From assembly GCA_902476875.1 (NCBI GenBank), contig CABSFC010000040.1, positions 1-21,492 on the forward strand: DNA of 21,492 bases. Reading direction: 5' to 3'. The notes beneath the pieces were generated by a model that worked only from the letters and a program-made list of their open reading frames with translations, was not told the origin of the DNA and searched no databases. This document shows positions 1 through 8,352 of the stretch, in pieces. Position numbers and translations under genes: made by a program. Within the stretch, counting starts at the first letter, position 1, and every line of letters starts with the position of its first letter. Origin of the DNA: an uncultured Oscillibacter sp. Its GTDB lineage: Bacteria > Bacillota > Clostridia > Oscillospirales > Oscillospiraceae.

Positions 1-55
1 TTTCATATTTTTTTCAGCTTCACGCCTAACCTTTTCAGTTAGAAACGTGTCGCAC
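1..55 (-). mobile_element. 5' end of a group II intron inserted in virD4
   Basis: Read on the minus strand, the virD4 frame is lost right after the Walker B residues FDEFAN. The next bases are GTGCGACACG, which fits the bacterial group II intron 5' consensus GUGYG. Within the next 35 nt a hairpin can be drawn: CACG pairs with CGTG and CTAAC with GTTAG, as expected at the start of domain I. The remainder, including any reverse transcriptase and domains V and VI, would be beyond base 1. The exon boundary is between 56 and 55. Without the rest of the intron the class cannot be assigned. Confidence 0.7.
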
Positions 56-1286
56 TATTGGCAAATTCATCAAACAGAAACCGCACCGGCACGGGCAGGG
101 GGCCTTGATGCACCTTATCCGCCTGGTAGTAAAGCTCCTGGAACGCCTGGGTGTAGAGCATACCCACCAGAAAATTGAGGGAATTGTCGTTGCTGTCCGG
201 AATGATACAGAAGATAGCCTGCTTGCGCTCCCCCAGCTTATCCAGCTCCAGGGCGTCCCGCCCGGTGAGGCGCTGGATGTCCGGGAGGGTGAACACCGAC
301 AGGCGGACGGCGGCGCTCACTAAAATGGATTTCAGAGTTTTGCCCGCGGCCTGCTTGAAAATGCGGTATTCCCGCACGGCAATATGGCCTGGCTGTTCCT
401 CCTCCAACGCCTCAAACAGCAGGTCCAGCGGGGATTGATAATCGTCGTCCTCCTCCCTGGCCCCGGCGTACTCGATCATGGTCAAAAGCATTTCCATGGT
501 CTGTTCCTCCTCCGGGGCCTCATGGAGCAGATAGAGCATGAGAGCGGAGAACAGGGCGGTTTCGGATTTCTCCCAAAACGGATCGGACTGCTGGGCGTTT
601 TTGGGGGTGGTGTTCTTGATGAAGTTGTCGATAAGGCGGAACACATCGGCGTCCTTGCGAATGTAGTGGAAGGGGTTGTAGCAGTCGGAGTTGGCCGGGT
701 CCACCAGGTCGATGATGCGGACGGTGTAGCCCCGTTTGAGCAGCAGAGGGATCGCGGCCCTGGCTACCTCGCCCTTGGGGTCCGTGACCAGGTAAGAGGT
801 ATTTGCCAGATAGATGTTAGGCTTGATGACAAAGCGGGTCTTGCCTGCGCCGGAGCCGCCCACAACGATTTGCAGGAGATTGCGGCGGTGCTTCCGCCCG
901 TCCAGGCCCATTTGCAGATGTTGGGTGAGAATGACATTGTTTTCCGGGTGCTTATCCCGATACTTTCGGTCCAGTTCCCGAACACTGCCCCACTGGGCGC
1001 TGCCATGCTCCTCGCCGGGCCGCTTGTTTTGACGGGTGGAGCAGTACAGTCCAATGGCACAGAGGTAGGCCAGGAGCGCCGCCGCCATAAATTTTAGCGT
1101 GTAGGGTGTCCAGCGGATGGCGAAGGGCCGCTCCAGCAGTTCGCTGAAGCGGCCCATAAGAGCAAAGACGGTTATGCCGTCCTCATAGCCGGAGGCCAGC
1201 AGGGCGGCCAGCCAGAGAACGGGGATGGAGAAGGCCGCCCACACAGGGGCGGCCCTTCTCCAGTCTCTCATCTGATTTGGTTTCAT
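39..1286 (-). CDS. virD4: VirD4/TraG-like conjugative coupling protein, interrupted N-terminal part
   Basis: This is the T4SS coupling ATPase that brings the relaxase-DNA complex to the mating channel at the inner membrane. Two N-terminal membrane segments lie near residues 14-34 and 64-83. The family signature HGSAQWG is at 94-100, Walker A GGSGAGKT at 143-150 and Walker B FDEFAN at 405-410. Homologues in Clostridia are usually about 600 residues, so roughly the last third is missing. The final five codons (SATRF) and the stop at 39-41 appear to be intron sequence, with the true exon ending at 56. The ATG follows AAGGTGG by six bases and starts 12 nt after the stop of the pentapeptide gene, indicating one operon. 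After splicing the protein could be complete; without splicing it would be non-functional. Confidence 0.9.
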   Translation of the reverse strand: MKPNQMRDWRRAAPVWAAFSIPVLWLAALLASGYEDGITVFALMGRFSELLERPFAIRWTPYTLKFMAAALLAYLCAIGLYCSTRQNKRPGEEHGSAQWGSVRELDRKYRDKHPENNVILTQHLQMGLDGRKHRRNLLQIVVGGSGAGKTRFVIKPNIYLANTSYLVTDPKGEVARAAIPLLLKRGYTVRIIDLVDPANSDCYNPFHYIRKDADVFRLIDNFIKNTTPKNAQQSDPFWEKSETALFSALMLYLLHEAPEEEQTMEMLLTMIEYAGAREEDDDYQSPLDLLFEALEEEQPGHIAVREYRIFKQAAGKTLKSILVSAAVRLSVFTLPDIQRLTGRDALELDKLGERKQAIFCIIPDSNDNSLNFLVGMLYTQAFQELYYQADKVHQGPLPVPVRFLFDEFANSATRF

Positions 1287-1298
1287 GGCGGACCACCT

Positions 1299-2198
1299 TC
1301 ACCGTTCCTGGTTCCGGGGTCTGTGCTTCTTTTCCTGCGGCTCCGGGACACCCATGGCCCGGAAGATGGCGGCGCGGTTGGCCCGAATCTCTCCGCCGGT
1401 GGCTCCGCCCATGGTGACGGTGGCCTGGTCCAGACAGCGAATGTTTTTGATCTGGCACCGCCCGGCACCGCACCCATCCAGAATAGCGTCCATGAAATTA
1501 ACGCTGTCCATGGCACAGTCAAGAAAATTGCACCGGGCCAGCTTCGCCCGCTGGAAGGAGACCCAGGCCATATTGCAGTCGTGAAAATGGGTGTCGGCCA
1601 GAGTTGCGTGAAAGAAAGTGGTGTGGTCGATCACACAGGAATGAAATTCAGAGCTGAACAGGCTGATCCCATCAAAGCGGGCGTCTTGGATGCGGCACAC
1701 GGCAAAGGTACAGTTGTAAAACCGGGAAAAATTGCAGTCGGCATGATCGGGCAGGCAATAGAAAGTCACCTGGTCAAAATAACTCTCCCGGAAGAAATCC
1801 GGGGGAAAACCCGCCTTTGCCGCCCGGTCATAAATCGGCTGGTCGATAACCTTCAGAGGCCGGGCCAGGTCCAGGTCCATGGTCTTATACTTGTATTGCC
1901 TCCCGCTGCCGCTCTTGGCGTATGGCGTTTCCAGTAGGGCCTTTTGCTCTCGGAAGTCTTGAATACTCCGGCGGATGGTCAGGACGCGGGCGGTATAGCT
2001 CCCGCCCTGGGCCTTGGCCGCCCAGTCCAGCAGCTCGTCCAGAGGCATATCGTTCCGGCCCTGGATATGGTCGTTGACATTCCGTATCCGTCTGGCCCGG
2101 TTCTGCCCGTTGTACTGGATGGGGTCAATGTCCTCCAGGCAGTCGGCAATTTTCTTACTGATCTCCAAACTGCTGTTGACGCGCTTGTAGTCAGGCAT
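1299..2198 (-). CDS. Pentapeptide-repeat-like protein
   Basis: A 299-residue protein of unknown role. The start is taken at the ATG at 2198, preceded by AGAGGAGG with five bases spacing; a longer frame to 2228 has no better ribosome site. Residues 1-120 are charged and probably helical. From about residue 150 to 260 the chain shows five-residue periodicity of the A(D/N)LxX kind: CNFSRF, CTFAVC, ARFDGI, SEFHSC, TTFFHA, THFHDC, VSFQRA, CNFLDC, VNFMDA. This pattern predicts a right-handed quadrilateral beta helix. Cysteines are frequent. It is the gene just upstream of virD4, 12 nt away, so it is probably co-transcribed. It ends in the tail NQER shared in part with three other element proteins. 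Some pentapeptide proteins mimic DNA and block gyrase or restriction enzymes, but nothing here proves that role. Confidence 0.75.
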   Translation of the reverse strand: MPDYKRVNSSLEISKKIADCLEDIDPIQYNGQNRARRIRNVNDHIQGRNDMPLDELLDWAAKAQGGSYTARVLTIRRSIQDFREQKALLETPYAKSGSGRQYKYKTMDLDLARPLKVIDQPIYDRAAKAGFPPDFFRESYFDQVTFYCLPDHADCNFSRFYNCTFAVCRIQDARFDGISLFSSEFHSCVIDHTTFFHATLADTHFHDCNMAWVSFQRAKLARCNFLDCAMDSVNFMDAILDGCGAGRCQIKNIRCLDQATVTMGGATGGEIRANRAAIFRAMGVPEPQEKKHRPRNQER

Positions 2199-2234
2199 GG
2201 CCGCCTCCTCTCTGGGGAGTAGACGCACCGTGGG

Positions 2235-2261
2235 AAATAAATCGCACGGTGCGATTTATTT
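2235..2261. repeat. 27-bp perfect palindrome, copy 1
   Basis: Arm AAATAAATCGCAC, one central base, then the exact mirror arm. It lies between the adhesin stop and the pentapeptide gene, 37 nt upstream of that gene's start. One of six related copies in the element. It could be an operator, a leader hairpin or a terminator. Confidence 0.85.
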
Positions 2262-2274
2262 TTCTCCCCATGGC

Positions 2275-5200
2275 TCAATACCCCGTCCGGGGCAGGGTGG
2301 GCGTCTTGCCATATACGCTCGTTACCCAGCGGCTCACCGCCTGTACCCAGGTCCCGTTGTAGACGCCGCCCACATCGGCCACATTGACAAAGGAACCGGC
2401 GGGCAGTCCGGCAACAGCCTTGCAGTAGAGATAGGGCGTCTCCACCTGGGCAAAGCCCGCGGGGGCCTGCCCAAACACAAACATCACTTCTGTGACGCGC
2501 TCATTGGACGCAAGGCCCAGGGCGGCAGAGCTGGCGGCCAGGGTGTAGTTTTTGCTGGTGGACAGGTTATCCGCCAAGGCGCGGTAGTCCCCGCCGTTCA
2601 CCCGGTAGACGATCTTATACACGCCGGGGAAATTCCAGGTGCCCGTCACCACCGTTTCCAACCGCACCTGCGCGGGCAGAGTATCTCGGAAATAGAAGCT
2701 GTCCAGACGCACATTGGAGGTATTGGCGATCCCGGAGAACACATAGCGCACAGGCTGGCCCGCCACGATCTCCTTGGGGCCGGTCTTGGTGATGGATACG
2801 CCGGTGGTCAAGCTATTGTTGGTCACTTCAAACCGCACGATCTGGCCCTCATGCTCCAGATAGGCAGTCAGCTCCGTCTCGTTGACACCGTAACGCTCCG
2901 GGGCCTTGATCTCCCGGATGGTATAACGGGAGAGGGGCAGGGGCTTGGATACGGCCAGCCCCCGGCTGTCTGAGCGAATGGTGTCTACCACATTCCCGGC
3001 CTTATCATAGATTTCAAACACGGCCCCCTCCAGTAGCGTGCCCGCGGGCAGGCCCGTGGTGGGGTTGTAGTCGGCGGACTTCTTCACGATCTGTATCTGC
3101 GCCGTAATAGGCGTGTTTTTCCAGGTGATCTCGGTGGTCTCCCCGGCCTTGACATAGACGGTTTTCAGCTCCGTGTCCGGGATGTAGCCCTCGTTCTCCA
3201 GTTCACGCAGATAGTAACGGCCAGCGACGGTCAGGTTTTCAAAATAGACATATCCCCGGTCATCGCTGGTCTGCTGGTCAATGGGGTTGTGGCCGCTGTC
3301 GTACAAAATGAAGGGCACCCCGGAAATTCCCTTGCCGTCCACAGACGATATTTTATGGATCAAAATGCCGGAAATGGGCGCGTTGGTCACGGTCAGCGGC
3401 GGGCATTTCCCGTCTTTGACCGTAAAATAATGGGGTGTGCTGTCCAGCTTGAAGCCCTCGGCACTTTCCGTCTCCACGGCGTAGTAGCTGTCATCCTCCA
3501 GCGTGACAAACACAGAGCCATTCGTCCCAGTGGTGACGGTATCCACCAGGGCGTCATCCGACACTCGCCGTATCTCAAAGGTAACGCCGGAAAGCCGCTT
3601 GGTTTTGTCTGCCTCGGAGACCTTGATGATCTCCACGCCGCCCACAGCGTTGTTGTAAAAACGGAGCGTCTGGGTATCGTTGGGGTTGATAGTGACAGTC
3701 TGGCTCTGGCTGTCCGGGTCGATGGCATAGCCTTCCACGCTCTCCAGCTCCGTTGCCACCACCGTGCCTGTGATGCCGGAGAGGATAATCTGCCCGCTGG
3801 CATTGGTGTAATAAATGCCGTTGGAGGACAGGGTGCCGCCGCCGGCGTCCACATACTGGCCGTTGGCGTACTTGATCTCAAACTTCACGCCCTCCAGGGG
3901 AACCGTCGTTGTGCCGGTCCGCCCCCATTTTTCAATGACGAGATTGCCCAGGGGCTGGTTGCGGAACTCCACCGTGACGGTCTGGCCCGCCTTGACCTGG
4001 ACGGTCTGGGGCGTATCATCCAGCAGGTAGCCGGATTTCGCCCTGGTTTCCTTGATGACCAGCGTGGTGCCGGGATCGACATTCTCCACCAGGAAGCTCC
4101 CGGCGCTGTCCGTCACGAATTTGCCGTTGGCGTCGCCCACCACGGCACCGTCCGCTGTGGTCACGAAAAATTCAACATCGCTCAAAAGCGTATTGTCGCT
4201 GGCCGACACCTTCTTAACCAAAACGGCCCCCTTGGGGCTGTTTCCGAAGTGAACCTGTATCACCTCCTGCTCCTGGCCGGAGAGGTACACCGTCTGGGGC
4301 GGGGTGTCGATCACATGAGAGCCATCGCTGGACAGCTCCTCAATGATATAAGTGCCCGCCTCGCAATTCGTGACGGTAAAGGAGCCGTTGGACGAAGTGC
4401 GGTAAGTACCGATGACGGTGCCGCCGGAGCCGCTGGTATTGCCGCTTAAATAGCGGATTTGGAACCAGCAGTCCGATAAAGCGGCCCCAGTCTTGGAATC
4501 ATATTTCCACACGCAGATGGCTGACAGGGGCGTGTTCTCAAACAAAAATGTATGGCCCTTGCCCGCCTGTATGAAAGCCTCCTGGGTGTCGCTGTCCTTG
4601 ATGGCGAAGCCTGTGGGCGGAGCCAGTTCCTTGGCCCGGAACCATCCATCCCGCAGGCCGTTGGCGGGGCCGGTCAGCTCAATGCGGCCATTTTCGTCCG
4701 TTGTGAAGATGCCCAGGTCGTTGTATTCGCCTGTTTCCGTGTCGTTGCTGGCGTACCAGACCTGGAAGCGCACATTGGCGAGCCGGTCATGGGTGATGGA
4801 ATTTTCCTTGATGATCTCAATGACTGGGGCCTTGTGGTCGTAGAAGTATGCCTCCCGGTCCCGGTTGGGGTACAGGGTCACATACTGATCCGGTGCGTCC
4901 ATCAGGTACTCGGAGCTGCCCACGGATGTTTCGGAAATCTTGAACACCCCCGGCCAGAGGTTGGGCACGGTGGCGGAGCCGTCCGGGCCGGTGGTCACTT
5001 CCGCCACGCTGTGGCCGTCTGCCGCCTCCACCAAAAAGGTGGTGTTGGGGACGGGGATGGAGTGGTTGTCCGCGTCATACTTGTAGATGGTGAGGTTGGG
5101 TCGCTTGTCGTTTTGCAGGCAGATGGTGCTGTCCCGGCCTGCGAACAACTCCACATGGTACTCCGTCGTGTCCAGCAGGTGGTCCGACACGGTGGACTGC

Positions 5201-7482
5201 TCCTGTAAGGAATACACACCGGGGTCGAGGCCCTCCCAAACGATCTCTCCTGTGCTGGAAGTGGTGCGGTCCAGATACCGGGAGCCGTCCTCGATTTTTG
5301 CCAGCCGGTAGGTGACGCCGCCCAGCGGCGTGCCATCCGCGCTCTCCTTATATAAATAGAGCGATGGCAGCTTGCTGTTGGTGAATACGAACTGGGCCTG
5401 CTCGCCGCCGTCCAGGTGGATGATGCGCTGGGCGTCGTCCACCACATAGCCCGGACACTCCAATTCCGTGACCACATAGGAGGCCACGGGTAGCTTGCTC
5501 AGGTCGATGGTTCCGTCCTCCAGGGTGGTCAGTTCCACCGGGCCATAGCTGCCATCCACCGCCTCAAACCGGAAGCGGGCGTTGGCGATGGGCTGGGAGA
5601 GGTCGGAGCTGTCCACCTTGATTAAATGGATGCCGGGCAGACGGTCATTGAAAAATACCAGGTTCTTGATCCCGTCCCCGGCGTGCAGTTCCACCTCCTG
5701 GGGCGTGGTGTCCAGCACATGGCCGTCGCTCCCAGTGTTGACCTCCTGGGCCAGGTAGGTGCCCGGCTGGCAGTCGGTGAGGAGGATTTGGCCGAACTCG
5801 TCCGTCCGGAAAATACCCAGGCTCTCCGCGTCCCGGAAGATTTCAAAGGAGACATTGGGCATGAGGGTCATGGTGCCCCGCTCATATTTCGTGATCCGGA
5901 GGCCGGGCAGCTCCTTATTGATAATGGTGGCGTCGGAGCATTTTCCTGCCACCACGGAGACGGTCTGCACGGTGTCGGTATCCGCGATCCAGCCGGAGAT
6001 ACCCGCCAGCTCCTGCACCTCATAACCGCCCGGTTCCAGTTCATCGAACACGGCCACACCGCCGATTTTCGTCTGGGCGGTCTGGACCTCGCCGGTGGTG
6101 ATATTCTTGATCTGTACGGTGACGCCGTTTAGCGTCTCGCCTGTATTGCTCAACTTCTGGACACGGATACTCCCATAGGGGGCGTTCCAGAAGGTCAAGG
6201 TGGCGGTCTTGTCATACTCTACATCCGCGTGCTGGGTGCGGACATCGGGCAGCAGGTGATATAACGGCGGAATTTCCTCCGTCACGGTATAGTGGCCCTC
6301 CAGCGTCAGGGGGATGGTCACGGTTCCGTCCACCAGGGTGGAAAAGGAGCCGACTTTGCGGCCCTCCGGGTCATACACGGAGAAAACCGCCCCCTCCAGC
6401 GGGATTTCCGTGCCCTCCTCCAGCTTTACGATTTTTAAGGCGGTTTCATCGGGATCGTCCCCGCCGCCCGCAGGGTCGTTATAGCTGCTCACCGCAGCCA
6501 GCTCCATGTGCCTGTAATTGTCTAAATCACAGATATAATTCTGCAAATTGCCGTACTTGTCCTTTTCAGCGCACACGGCGTACATGGCGGCGTACTGGGC
6601 TACATTCGCTTCAAAGGAGAGCTGGACGGTTCCACTCTGGCCCTCGATGCTGTCTGCGGGGTACAGCACCTTGAACTTGGCTCCATAGCCGTCCCCGGTC
6701 CACTCGGCGGAAACCTTGGTGATGTCGTTGTTGTTCTCGTCTACCAGGCGCGTTCCGGCGGGAACCTCGGAGGGGTTAGAGAACGCAACGGAAATATCAT
6801 AGTCATATACCCAGGTCTCGCTCCACAGGGTAAAGACCTGTTGCTTATACTCTACGCCGTTGATGGTGACGGGATAGGCCACGGACTTGTCCGGGGTAGC
6901 GGTCATCTTGGGGGACAGCATATAGTTATAGGTGGTGCCCCACTTGTAGATGTCCTTGGCGGCGGCTAAAATCTTCTGGCCCCGTTCCAGCTCCAACCCC
7001 GTAAGGCCGGGGGCCACCTTGAGATTGTTGATGTTCCAGTTGGGCAAGAGATAGCACCACAGGGCCATCTTGGTGGCGTAGTAGGCTTGATACTTGTTGT
7101 CCAGCTTCAGCTCGCCCAGGGAGCGGTGGGGGTAGCCGTTGGAGATGATACCCACCACCTTGGGGTCGCTGGACCGCTCGTTGGCGATGTATTGGATGCT
7201 CTCGCCCTTGGCCACGGTCTGCGGGACGCCCACCGTGTTGGGATTGACGCAGTATGCGGGCACCTCCTTCAATGTCCCGTTTGCGTCTGTGTACTCAAAA
7301 TAGGTATAGATCTGCGTCCTGACGGTGCCATTGATGGACAAGTACGACAGCTCGTAACCGCCGTTGTAGATGCCTACCTCACCCAGCGCCGCTTCCTCGC
7401 TGTCTGCGGCAAAGGCGGCAGTAGGCAGTAAGGCGAAAACAGAAAGCAAAATTAAAAGCAGGGAAATCAATCGTTTTTTCAT
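2275..7482 (-). CDS. Giant Cna-B/SpaA-type surface adhesin with thioester-like domain
   Basis: A 1735-residue secreted protein. The ATG at 7482 is chosen because AAGGAGG precedes it by five bases and a classic signal peptide follows (MKKRLISLLL, cleavage near AFAA-DS, residue 26). Residues 35-150 resemble a thioester (TQXA) domain, with Cys78 in YCVNP and the partner motif ATKMALW at 136-142. Next come about 13 tandem Cna-B/SpaA repeats, each with a first-strand lysine (IxK), a central E (YxxxE) and a final strand ending in N, the triad that forms intramolecular isopeptide bonds. A beta-rich domain of about 180 residues follows. The protein ends in LPRTGY: a sortase motif with no hydrophobic segment or basic tail after it. 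It lies downstream of a sortase gene and is likely its substrate, acting in cell-cell or host contact. Cna-B proteins are common cargo of Tn1549-like elements. Confidence 0.9.
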   Translation of the reverse strand: MKKRLISLLLILLSVFALLPTAAFAADSEEAALGEVGIYNGGYELSYLSINGTVRTQIYTYFEYTDANGTLKEVPAYCVNPNTVGVPQTVAKGESIQYIANERSSDPKVVGIISNGYPHRSLGELKLDNKYQAYYATKMALWCYLLPNWNINNLKVAPGLTGLELERGQKILAAAKDIYKWGTTYNYMLSPKMTATPDKSVAYPVTINGVEYKQQVFTLWSETWVYDYDISVAFSNPSEVPAGTRLVDENNNDITKVSAEWTGDGYGAKFKVLYPADSIEGQSGTVQLSFEANVAQYAAMYAVCAEKDKYGNLQNYICDLDNYRHMELAAVSSYNDPAGGGDDPDETALKIVKLEEGTEIPLEGAVFSVYDPEGRKVGSFSTLVDGTVTIPLTLEGHYTVTEEIPPLYHLLPDVRTQHADVEYDKTATLTFWNAPYGSIRVQKLSNTGETLNGVTVQIKNITTGEVQTAQTKIGGVAVFDELEPGGYEVQELAGISGWIADTDTVQTVSVVAGKCSDATIINKELPGLRITKYERGTMTLMPNVSFEIFRDAESLGIFRTDEFGQILLTDCQPGTYLAQEVNTGSDGHVLDTTPQEVELHAGDGIKNLVFFNDRLPGIHLIKVDSSDLSQPIANARFRFEAVDGSYGPVELTTLEDGTIDLSKLPVASYVVTELECPGYVVDDAQRIIHLDGGEQAQFVFTNSKLPSLYLYKESADGTPLGGVTYRLAKIEDGSRYLDRTTSSTGEIVWEGLDPGVYSLQEQSTVSDHLLDTTEYHVELFAGRDSTICLQNDKRPNLTIYKYDADNHSIPVPNTTFLVEAADGHSVAEVTTGPDGSATVPNLWPGVFKISETSVGSSEYLMDAPDQYVTLYPNRDREAYFYDHKAPVIEIIKENSITHDRLANVRFQVWYASNDTETGEYNDLGIFTTDENGRIELTGPANGLRDGWFRAKELAPPTGFAIKDSDTQEAFIQAGKGHTFLFENTPLSAICVWKYDSKTGAALSDCWFQIRYLSGNTSGSGGTVIGTYRTSSNGSFTVTNCEAGTYIIEELSSDGSHVIDTPPQTVYLSGQEQEVIQVHFGNSPKGAVLVKKVSASDNTLLSDVEFFVTTADGAVVGDANGKFVTDSAGSFLVENVDPGTTLVIKETRAKSGYLLDDTPQTVQVKAGQTVTVEFRNQPLGNLVIEKWGRTGTTTVPLEGVKFEIKYANGQYVDAGGGTLSSNGIYYTNASGQIILSGITGTVVATELESVEGYAIDPDSQSQTVTINPNDTQTLRFYNNAVGGVEIIKVSEADKTKRLSGVTFEIRRVSDDALVDTVTTGTNGSVFVTLEDDSYYAVETESAEGFKLDSTPHYFTVKDGKCPPLTVTNAPISGILIHKISSVDGKGISGVPFILYDSGHNPIDQQTSDDRGYVYFENLTVAGRYYLRELENEGYIPDTELKTVYVKAGETTEITWKNTPITAQIQIVKKSADYNPTTGLPAGTLLEGAVFEIYDKAGNVVDTIRSDSRGLAVSKPLPLSRYTIREIKAPERYGVNETELTAYLEHEGQIVRFEVTNNSLTTGVSITKTGPKEIVAGQPVRYVFSGIANTSNVRLDSFYFRDTLPAQVRLETVVTGTWNFPGVYKIVYRVNGGDYRALADNLSTSKNYTLAASSAALGLASNERVTEVMFVFGQAPAGFAQVETPYLYCKAVAGLPAGSFVNVADVGGVYNGTWVQAVSRWVTSVYGKTPTLPRTGY

Positions 7483-7571
7483 GGATGCCTCCTTAAAAAT
7501 GGGCAGAAGGAGGCCCTGCACTCCGGCAAATCACCTCCCTCTGCGTCCAAAATCAATGAAAAATCTACAAA

Positions 7572-7600
7572 AAAATAAATCGCACCATGCGATTTATTTT
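7572..7600. repeat. Palindrome copy 2, overlapping the sortase stop
   Basis: Arms AAAATAAATCGCA and its mirror around CCA. On the minus strand the sortase stop TAA lies inside the first arm, and the second arm runs into a T-tract (7 T in a row), so this copy looks like an intrinsic terminator between sortase and adhesin. It is 90 nt upstream of the adhesin start. Confidence 0.75.
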
Positions 7601-8352
7601 TCCATGGCCCGAACCATCCAGCGGTATTCACTCTGGCCCCGGACACAGGTATAAAGGGTCAAACAGTTCTCGCCGGCGGCCTCCGTGCCGCTGGCGTCCG
7701 TCTCAGAGACCTTGGACACGGAGACAACTTCATAGGTGCGCGTCCCCAGCTTGGTGGTCCAGGTGATGGTATCTCCCACTGTCAAGGTGTGGAGTTGGCC
7801 GAAGTAGGCGTTGACACCCCGGTTGTGGGCCGCGATACACACATTTCCGTCCCAAAGGCTGGTGTCGGTGAAATGGCCCGCGCCCTTGGCAAGGGTCTTG
7901 CTGTCCGCCCCCTGGTAGACCTTCACGGAGAGATCCAGGGTGGGGATTTTGAGCGTGCCCAGATGCCCGGCGCTGTAATAGAGGTCATCGGTGACACTGG
8001 TATAGGCCGTATTCGTCCAGGAAACGCCGCTATCCACGGTGGGGTAGGTGACACTTCCGGTAGAAGTGACCAGACCGCCGCCGTTGAGTGCGCCGGGGAC
8101 CAGATTGGGGGTCAGGGCCTCGCCGCTGCCGGGGAGGTAACTGGTGGGCGTACCGAAGCCAGGCGGGATCAGGGCGGTGTTTTTGCTCCTGTCCACATTG
8201 ACCGCCTCCTGCTCATAGATGGTTTCGTCGCTGGTGGGCCTGCCAAACAGATAATCGTCCGGGGCGTCCACGGTGTACTCCAATGCGCGGGCCGGGGTAA
8301 CGGCCAGGGCCGCCAGCAGGGCGGTGGCGGCGAATACCGTTTTCCATCTCAT
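7594..8352 (-). CDS. Sortase, class D/B-like cysteine transpeptidase
   Basis: A 252-residue enzyme that would cleave a sorting motif after Thr and join the protein to the wall or to another pilin. Residues 1-23 form a signal-anchor (MRWKTVFAATALLAALAV). The catalytic triad is visible: His176 in AAHNRG, Cys236 in TLYTC and Arg244 in EYRW. The motif FGQLHTLTVGD near 184-194 is typical of the sortase fold. A longer frame to 8694 is rejected because it overlaps the neighbouring gene. The ATG at 8352 is preceded by GGAGG at eight bases and overlaps the upstream stop as ATGA, suggesting translational coupling. The adhesin encoded next, ending in LPRTG, is the likely substrate. The subclass is uncertain. 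Confidence 0.88.
   Translation of the reverse strand: MRWKTVFAATALLAALAVTPARALEYTVDAPDDYLFGRPTSDETIYEQEAVNVDRSKNTALIPPGFGTPTSYLPGSGEALTPNLVPGALNGGGLVTSTGSVTYPTVDSGVSWTNTAYTSVTDDLYYSAGHLGTLKIPTLDLSVKVYQGADSKTLAKGAGHFTDTSLWDGNVCIAAHNRGVNAYFGQLHTLTVGDTITWTTKLGTRTYEVVSVSKVSETDASGTEAAGENCLTLYTCVRGQSEYRWMVRAMEK

Noticed and set aside
3289..4449. 386-codon plus-strand open frame opposite the adhesin
   Set aside because: It lies entirely inside the adhesin repeats. Its codon pattern mirrors the sense strand, and no function or start signal is seen.
4446..5477. Minus-strand Arg/Ser/Pro-rich frames within the adhesin region
   Set aside because: These are shifted frames of the Cna-B repeats without start signals.
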